Below are positions 57,721-64,000 of a stretch of 64,000 bases of DNA, piece by piece; within the stretch, counting starts at the first letter, position 1, and each line of letters starts with the position of its first letter. The translations under genes were made by a program, and so were the position numbers. The notes under the pieces are model-generated. The model did no database searches, had not been told where the DNA came from, and saw only the letters and a program-made list of their open reading frames with translations. This DNA is from Arthrobacter oryzae. Its GTDB lineage: Bacteria > Actinomycetota > Actinomycetes > Actinomycetales > Micrococcaceae. The stretch lies in assembly GCF_030812315.1 (NCBI RefSeq), contig NZ_JAUSSM010000001.1, positions 434,001 to 498,000 of the forward strand, read 5' to 3'.

Positions 57721-58320
57721 TCACTCCGGAGCGGCGATGCCCAGCCACTGGAACCAGCCGCGGTGCAGAACCAGCCAGGCCATCAGGCCGTAGCCGGCCT
57801 GACCAGGCGTGCCGCTGTTGGCTGCAAGGTCCTGGCGCCATTGTTCGTGGTTGAGGAGCGGTGAAAAAGTGTCCACATAGAGGTGCTTGCGCCGTGTGGT
57901 GACGTCTGCGAAGGCCGTGTTCAGTTCACCCAGCCGGCGGTTCTGCGCCGGGTCGAGCGACGGCGGCGGGCCCACCACAAAAACCTCGATCTTGTTCTGC
58001 GATGCGGAATCCAGGATGTTGGCGAGATTCAGCCGGCTGCGGGCCGTGGACAGCCCGAACTCGACGTCGCGTCCGCTCAGTCCGATCACCAGCCGGTTTT
58101 CGTGATTATTGCCGAAGCGGCGACCGGCCTCGTCAAGCCACCGGCCGGCGAGGCCCTCGGTGCCTTCCTGCGGACAGGGGAGGGCGTAACACTCAACCGT
58201 TATGCCGTCCTGCGGAGTGCGGGCCAGCACGCGGCCCAGCCAGCCCAGCGCCCGGGGATCGCCCAAGCCGGCCAACAGTTCATCTCCAACAGCCGCAATC
58301 CGCAGCTTCCTGTCTTCCAC
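57721..58320 (-). CDS. SGNH-fold protein with GDEL in place of GDSL
   Basis: A 199-residue cytoplasmic protein. The N-terminal block reads LRIAAVGDELLAGLGDPRALGWLGRVL, where the catalytic serine of block I is glutamate, with glycine and asparagine blocks (LVIGLSGRDVEFG) and a C-terminal HEQW. It resembles GDSL esterases of actinobacteria but probably lacks ordinary hydrolase activity. GTG 58320 has AAAGAGG 5 nt upstream and is preferred to ATG 58347. It is the last gene before the convergent-looking kgd region. Confidence 0.8.
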   Translation of the reverse strand: MEDRKLRIAAVGDELLAGLGDPRALGWLGRVLARTPQDGITVECYALPCPQEGTEGLAGRWLDEAGRRFGNNHENRLVIGLSGRDVEFGLSTARSRLNLANILDSASQNKIEVFVVGPPPSLDPAQNRRLGELNTAFADVTTRRKHLYVDTFSPLLNHEQWRQDLAANSGTPGQAGYGLMAWLVLHRGWFQWLGIAAPE

Positions 58321-58442
58321 GACTACCTCTTTACCCTCAATATGCAACTAAATTCAGCGTTCCATGGAAACGGGCTCCCGGCCAACTCCGCGGGGGACCG
58401 GCGGCATTTACCATAACCAGCGCTGCCCCTTCCATTAACCAG

Positions 58443-58488
58443 CGCTGCCCGGCCGGAGTCGTGAATTTCGAGTTCCGGCCGGGCAGCG
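58443..58488 (-). terminator. Intrinsic terminator downstream of kgd
   Basis: CGCTGCCCGGCCGGA (58443-58457) pairs with TCCGGCCGGGCAGCG (58474-58488) across a 16-nt loop, 6 nt after the kgd stop on the minus strand. GC-rich stem without a long T-run. Confidence 0.65.
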
Positions 58489-58494
58489 TTCAAG

Positions 58495-61400
58495 CTACTT
58501 CCGTGCAAACGCCTGCTTGAGGAGGGTATCCTGCTCCGCGGCGTGCCGCTTCATGGAACCGGCGGCCGTGGAGGCCGAGGCCGGACGGGACACCAGCTTC
58601 ACCCTGCGGTCCAGTGCCTCGGGCAGGTTCAGGCCCATGAACGGCCACGGGCCCTGGTTGGCCGGTTCGTCCTGTGCCCACACCACTTCGGCGTTCGGGT
58701 ACTTGGCGAGTTCGGCAGCGATTTCAGCGGCGGGCAGCGGGTAGAGCTGCTCGACGCGGACGATCGCGGTGGTCTTGTCGCCGGTCTTCTGCCGGGTGGA
58801 CAGGAGATCGTAGTACAGCCGGCCGGAGACCAGCAGCACACGCTCGACGGCATCTGCCTGCAGGTGCTCGTGCTCGCCGATGACGGGCTGGAAGGCACCC
58901 GTGGTGAAGTCTTCCACCGAAGAGGCTGCGGCCTTCAGGCGGAGCAGCTGCTTGGGCGTGAAGATGATGAGCGGCTTCCGCGGCCTGCTGTACGCCTGGC
59001 GGCGCAGCAGGTGGAAGTGGGAGGCCGACGTCGTGGGGTTGGCCACGATCATGTTCTCTTCGGCGCACATCTGCAGGAAGCGCTCGATCCGTGCGGATGA
59101 GTGGTCCGGGCCCTGGCCTTCGTAACCGTGGGGCAGCATGAGCACCAGCGAGGAGCGCTGGCCCCACTTCTGCTCGGCCGAGGAGATGAACTCGTCGATG
59201 ATGGTCTGCGCGCCGTTGACGAAGTCACCGAACTGCGCTTCCCACAGGACCAGCGCGTCGGGGCGCTCCACGGAGTAGCCGTATTCGAAGCCCATTGCCG
59301 CATATTCGGACAGCAGGGAGTCGTAGATCCAGAGCTTGGCCTGGTCATCGGAGAGGTTGCCGAGGGGCAGCCACTCGTTGCCGTTGGCGCGGTCGTGGAA
59401 CACGGCGTGGCGCTGCACGAACGTGCCGCGGCGGGAGTCCTGGCCGGCGAGCCGGACGGGAACGCCTTCCATGATGAGTGAGCCAAAGGCTGCGATCTCG
59501 CCAAAGCCCCAGTCGATGCCGCCTTCGCGTGACATCTGCTCCCGCTTTTCGAGGAGCTGCTTGAGCTTGGCGTGGACGGTGAAGCCCTCGGGGATTTCGA
59601 CGTGGGCCTTGCCGATGCGCGCCAGGGTTTCGGCGGAAATCGCGGTGGAGGCCGGTGCGTTGGTGCCGAAGTCGGCCTGCTGGGCGATGGGCCGTTCGAT
59701 GTCCGAGACGGCGGCGGAATCCGCAGTGATGATCGGGATCGGTGAGGTCTGGGCCGCGTGGGTCTCGGCGAAAACGCGTTCCAGCCGCTCCTGGTAGTCG
59801 CGGAGCAGCTGCTCGGCTTCTTCCTCGGTGATGTCACCGCGGCCGATCAGGGATTCGGTGTACAGCTTGCGCACCGAACGCTTGGCTTCGATCAGGTTGT
59901 ACATCAGCGGCTGGGTCATCGAGGGGTCATCGCCCTCGTTGTGCCCGCGGCGGCGGTAGCAGACCATGTCGATGACAACGTCCTTGTGGAAACGCTGGCG
60001 GAACTCGTAGGCGAGCTGGCCGATGCGGACCACAGCCTCCGGGTCGTCGCCGTTCACGTGGAACACCGGCGCCTGGATCATCTTGGCGACGTCCGTGGAG
60101 TAGGTGGAGGAACGTGAGGAGGACGGCGCCGTGGTGAAGCCGACCTGGTTGTTGACCACCACGTGGATGGTGCCGCCGGTGCGGTAGCCGCGCAGCTGGG
60201 AGAGGTTGAGCGTTTCCGCCACCACGCCCTGGCCTGCGAAGGCTGCGTCACCGTGCACCATGATGGGCAGCACGGGGAAGGCCTCGCCCTGGTCCAGGCG
60301 GTCCTGCTTTGCCCGGACGATGCCTTCGAGGACCGAGTCGACGGCCTCGAGGTGCGAGGGATTGGCGGCGAGGTAGACCTTGGTCTCCTTGCCGTTGTCC
60401 GACGTGAAGGTGCCCTCGGTGCCGAGGTGGTACTTGACGTCGCCGGAGCCCTGTACGGAGCGGGGGTCCTGGGTGCCTTCGAATTCGCGGAAGACCTGTG
60501 CGTAGGTCTTGCCGGCGATGTTGGTGAGCACGTTCAGGCGGCCGCGGTGGGCCATGCCGATGGCCACTTCGTCGAGGTTGTCGTCAGCCGCGTCGGAGAT
60601 GATGGCGTCCAGCAGCGGGATCAGCGATTCGCCGCCCTCCAGCGAGAACCGCTTCTGGCCCACGAACTTGGTCTGCAGGAAGGTTTCGAAGGCTTCCGCT
60701 GCATTGAGCTTGGACACGATGCGCAGCTGCTCTTCGCGGCTCGGCTTGGAGTACGGGTGCTCCAGCTGGTCCTGGAACCATTTGCGCTCGGCCGGATCCT
60801 GGATGTGCATGTACTCGATGCCGGTGGTGCGGCAGTAGGCGTCACGGAGTACGCCCAGGATGTCGCGGAACGCGAGCTGGGGCTTGCCGCCGAAACCTCC
60901 GGTGGGCCACTCGCGGTCCAGGTCCCAGAGCGTCAGCCCGTAGGTCAGGACGTCGAGGTCCGGGTGCTTGCGCTGAACGTATTCCAGCGGATCGGTGTCC
61001 GCCATGAGGTGGCCGCGGACACGGTAGGAGTGGATGAGCTGCTGGATCCGGGCGACCTTGTTTATCTGGTCTGACGGGTCAATCTGGAGGTCAGGGCTCC
61101 AGCGCACGGGCTCATACGGGATGCGCAGGGCCTCGAAGATCTCATCGTAGAAGTTCTGCGCGCCCAGCAGGAGCTGGTGCACGAGCTTCAGGAACTCGCC
61201 GCTGCCGGCACCCTGGATGACGCGGTGGTCATACGTGGAGGTCAGCGTGAGGACCTTGCTGATGGCGTTGTGCGCGATGATCTTCTCGCTTGCGCCCTGG
61301 AACTCGGCCGGGTAATCCAGTGCGCCGACGCCGATGATGGCCGCCTGGCCCTTGGAAAGGCGGGGCACGGAGTGCACGGTGCCGATGCCGCCCGGGTTGG

Positions 61401-62304
61401 TGAGGGACACGGTGGTGCCGGAGTGGTCATCCGCCGTCAGCTTGCCGTTGCGGGCGCGCTTGATCAGGTCCTCGTAGGTGTGCCAGAACTCGGAGAAGTT
61501 GAGGGTCTCCGCCTTCTTGATGTTCGGAACCATCAGCAGGCGGGTGCCGTCCGGCTTGGGCATGTCGATGGCGATGCCGAAGTTCACATGTGCCGGCTGG
61601 ACCGCAACGGGCTTGCCGTCCACTTCGTCGTAGTAGACGTTCATGGAGGGGAACTGGGAGAGGGCCCGGATGACGGCGTAGCCGATCAGGTGGGTGAAGG
61701 AGACCTTGCCGCCGCGGGCACGCGCCAGGTTGGAGTTGATGACCACCCGGTTGTCGATCAGCAGCTTTGCAGGAATGGCCCGGACGCTGGTGGCCGTCGG
61801 AACTTCCAGGCTGGTGACCATGTTGGACGCGATGGCCTTCGCGGGTCCGCGAAGGACGGAGACGACGTCCTCCTCGGGCGCAGTGGGGGCCTTGATATTC
61901 TTGGGCAGCTGTGCCGGGATAGGCGGGGCGCCTGCGGCTTCGGGCTTCTTTGCGCCGTCGCGGGCAATGGTGGCAGGAGCTTTCTTGGCCGGGGCCGCCT
62001 GCGGCTGGGCAGCAGCGGGCTGGGCAGGAGCAGCCGGCTTGGCAGGGGCTGCCGGCGACGGTGCCGGTGCTGCCGCAGCCGGAGCTACAACTGGAAGTTC
62101 GCGAGTTGCGGGGTCGGCGGGCGCCGGTGCCCCCGAGGTCCCGTTGGAAGACGAGCTGTCACCGGCGTCGAAAGATTCGAACAGCGGCCACCACTTGGCA
62201 TCCACAGTGTTCTTGTCCTGCTGGTAACGCTCGTACAGTTCGTCAACGAGCCACTCGTTTCCGCCAAATTCCTCTGGTAGACGGTGGCTAGGCTGCTCTG
62301 GCAC
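58495..62304 (-). CDS. kgd: Multifunctional 2-oxoglutarate decarboxylase/dehydrogenase (Kgd, E1 with succinyltransferase-like domain)
   Basis: A 1269-residue protein of the actinobacterial OdhA/Kgd type. It starts MPEQPSHRLPEEFGGNEWL, followed by an Ala/Pro linker (about 60-140), an E2-like succinyltransferase core (about 150-385) with DHRVIQG near residue 360, and the thiamine-diphosphate E1 part with GDAAFAGQGVVAETLNLSQL and NNQVGFTT. It decarboxylates 2-oxoglutarate in the TCA cycle and is regulated in mycobacteria by the FHA protein GarA. I chose GTG 62304, which matches the conserved start; the frame opens at 62364. Confidence 0.96.
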   Translation of the reverse strand: MPEQPSHRLPEEFGGNEWLVDELYERYQQDKNTVDAKWWPLFESFDAGDSSSSNGTSGAPAPADPATRELPVVAPAAAAPAPSPAAPAKPAAPAQPAAAQPQAAPAKKAPATIARDGAKKPEAAGAPPIPAQLPKNIKAPTAPEEDVVSVLRGPAKAIASNMVTSLEVPTATSVRAIPAKLLIDNRVVINSNLARARGGKVSFTHLIGYAVIRALSQFPSMNVYYDEVDGKPVAVQPAHVNFGIAIDMPKPDGTRLLMVPNIKKAETLNFSEFWHTYEDLIKRARNGKLTADDHSGTTVSLTNPGGIGTVHSVPRLSKGQAAIIGVGALDYPAEFQGASEKIIAHNAISKVLTLTSTYDHRVIQGAGSGEFLKLVHQLLLGAQNFYDEIFEALRIPYEPVRWSPDLQIDPSDQINKVARIQQLIHSYRVRGHLMADTDPLEYVQRKHPDLDVLTYGLTLWDLDREWPTGGFGGKPQLAFRDILGVLRDAYCRTTGIEYMHIQDPAERKWFQDQLEHPYSKPSREEQLRIVSKLNAAEAFETFLQTKFVGQKRFSLEGGESLIPLLDAIISDAADDNLDEVAIGMAHRGRLNVLTNIAGKTYAQVFREFEGTQDPRSVQGSGDVKYHLGTEGTFTSDNGKETKVYLAANPSHLEAVDSVLEGIVRAKQDRLDQGEAFPVLPIMVHGDAAFAGQGVVAETLNLSQLRGYRTGGTIHVVVNNQVGFTTAPSSSRSSTYSTDVAKMIQAPVFHVNGDDPEAVVRIGQLAYEFRQRFHKDVVIDMVCYRRRGHNEGDDPSMTQPLMYNLIEAKRSVRKLYTESLIGRGDITEEEAEQLLRDYQERLERVFAETHAAQTSPIPIITADSAAVSDIERPIAQQADFGTNAPASTAISAETLARIGKAHVEIPEGFTVHAKLKQLLEKREQMSREGGIDWGFGEIAAFGSLIMEGVPVRLAGQDSRRGTFVQRHAVFHDRANGNEWLPLGNLSDDQAKLWIYDSLLSEYAAMGFEYGYSVERPDALVLWEAQFGDFVNGAQTIIDEFISSAEQKWGQRSSLVLMLPHGYEGQGPDHSSARIERFLQMCAEENMIVANPTTSASHFHLLRRQAYSRPRKPLIIFTPKQLLRLKAAASSVEDFTTGAFQPVIGEHEHLQADAVERVLLVSGRLYYDLLSTRQKTGDKTTAIVRVEQLYPLPAAEIAAELAKYPNAEVVWAQDEPANQGPWPFMGLNLPEALDRRVKLVSRPASASTAAGSMKRHAAEQDTLLKQAFARK

Positions 62305-62410
62305 TTGAAATACGCCTCTTCCATGAGTTTGATTTCCCTCTGGTCGCCTTCGGTGCGTCAGCACAACAATCGAACCAGTCTCTGCGTCCTGTGAACCCAG
62401 ACCTTTGCCA

Positions 62411-62416
62411 GTCTAG
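62411..62416 (-). promoter_or_regulatory. Candidate -10 box (TAGACT) for kgd
   Basis: Minus-strand TAGACT (62416-62411) lies about 107 bp upstream of the kgd GTG. A poor TTGGCA -35-like sequence is 19 bp farther upstream. It faces the guaB1 promoter across the 284-bp gap. Confidence 0.4.
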
Positions 62417-62486
62417 TGACGATTCTTGGTTAACTGCCAATAAGGGTGACCCAAATCATGTAGAGGCGAAACTATTGCGGAAATAA

Positions 62487-64000
<1,514 letters not shown>

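Overview
The window is high-GC DNA from an actinobacterium, most likely Arthrobacter sensu lato or Pseudarthrobacter (Micrococcaceae). The evidence is a WhiB regulator, a PdtaS-type kinase, a fused 2-oxoglutarate decarboxylase (Kgd), a SigH/RsrA pair, ribosomal protein bL37, a SAM-IV riboswitch, GuaB1, a tmRNA tag ending in ALAA, and frequent TAGGCT-like -10 boxes. I see no prophage, insertion sequence, CRISPR array or ordinary tRNA. The stretch reads as core chromosome with one large cell-surface island. Genus and synteny statements come from memory, not from a search.

Layout. (1) 1-7.3 kb: the 3' end of a large NAD-glutamate dehydrogenase, pdtaS facing whiB1 across a perfect bidirectional terminator, a small membrane protein, and a lone EccC/EssC-like FHA-FtsK ATPase. 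(2) 7.4-30.7 kb: a surface-glycan island. It holds glf and a GlfT2-like galactofuranosyltransferase, an ABC-2 exporter (wzm/wzt), two O-acyltransferases, the dTDP-rhamnose genes rfbA, rfbB and a fused rfbC-rfbD, an epimerase, five further GT2 enzymes, two large polytopic proteins, a DUF2304 protein and a Wzx-like flippase. Together they could make, decorate and export a galactofuranose/rhamnose-containing wall polysaccharide. (3) 30.9-33.4 kb: a secreted GH25 muramidase with four C-terminal repeats. (4) 33.7-38.5 kb: a compact Tad-type pilus operon. (5) 38.5-44.2 kb: prfB, ftsE, ftsX, an M23 hydrolase, smpB and ssrA, i.e. division-linked wall hydrolysis and ribosome rescue.

(6) 44.2-48.9 kb: small proteins, paired CrcB fluoride channels, a DtxR/MntR regulator, a methyltransferase and a class-V aminotransferase; the last two lie behind a SAM-IV riboswitch. 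(7) 49.1-54.7 kb: a DoxX-aroA-rsgA-hisN run, then sigH-rsrA with a perfect SigR-type promoter, and the 24-codon bL37 gene. (8) 54.8-58.3 kb: a PadR/DUF4097 operon with a striking double-palindrome operator, a penicillin-binding-protein-like lipoprotein and an SGNH protein lacking its serine. (9) 58.5-64 kb: kgd, diverging from guaB1 (cut by the window end) across three tandem CTCCGGAG palindromes.

The most unusual items are the SAM-IV controlled aminotransferase-methyltransferase pair, the orphan EccC-like ATPase with a broken middle P-loop, the sigH upstream region with several possible starts, the PadR double palindrome, the RfbC-RfbD fusion, and several apparently leaderless promoters.
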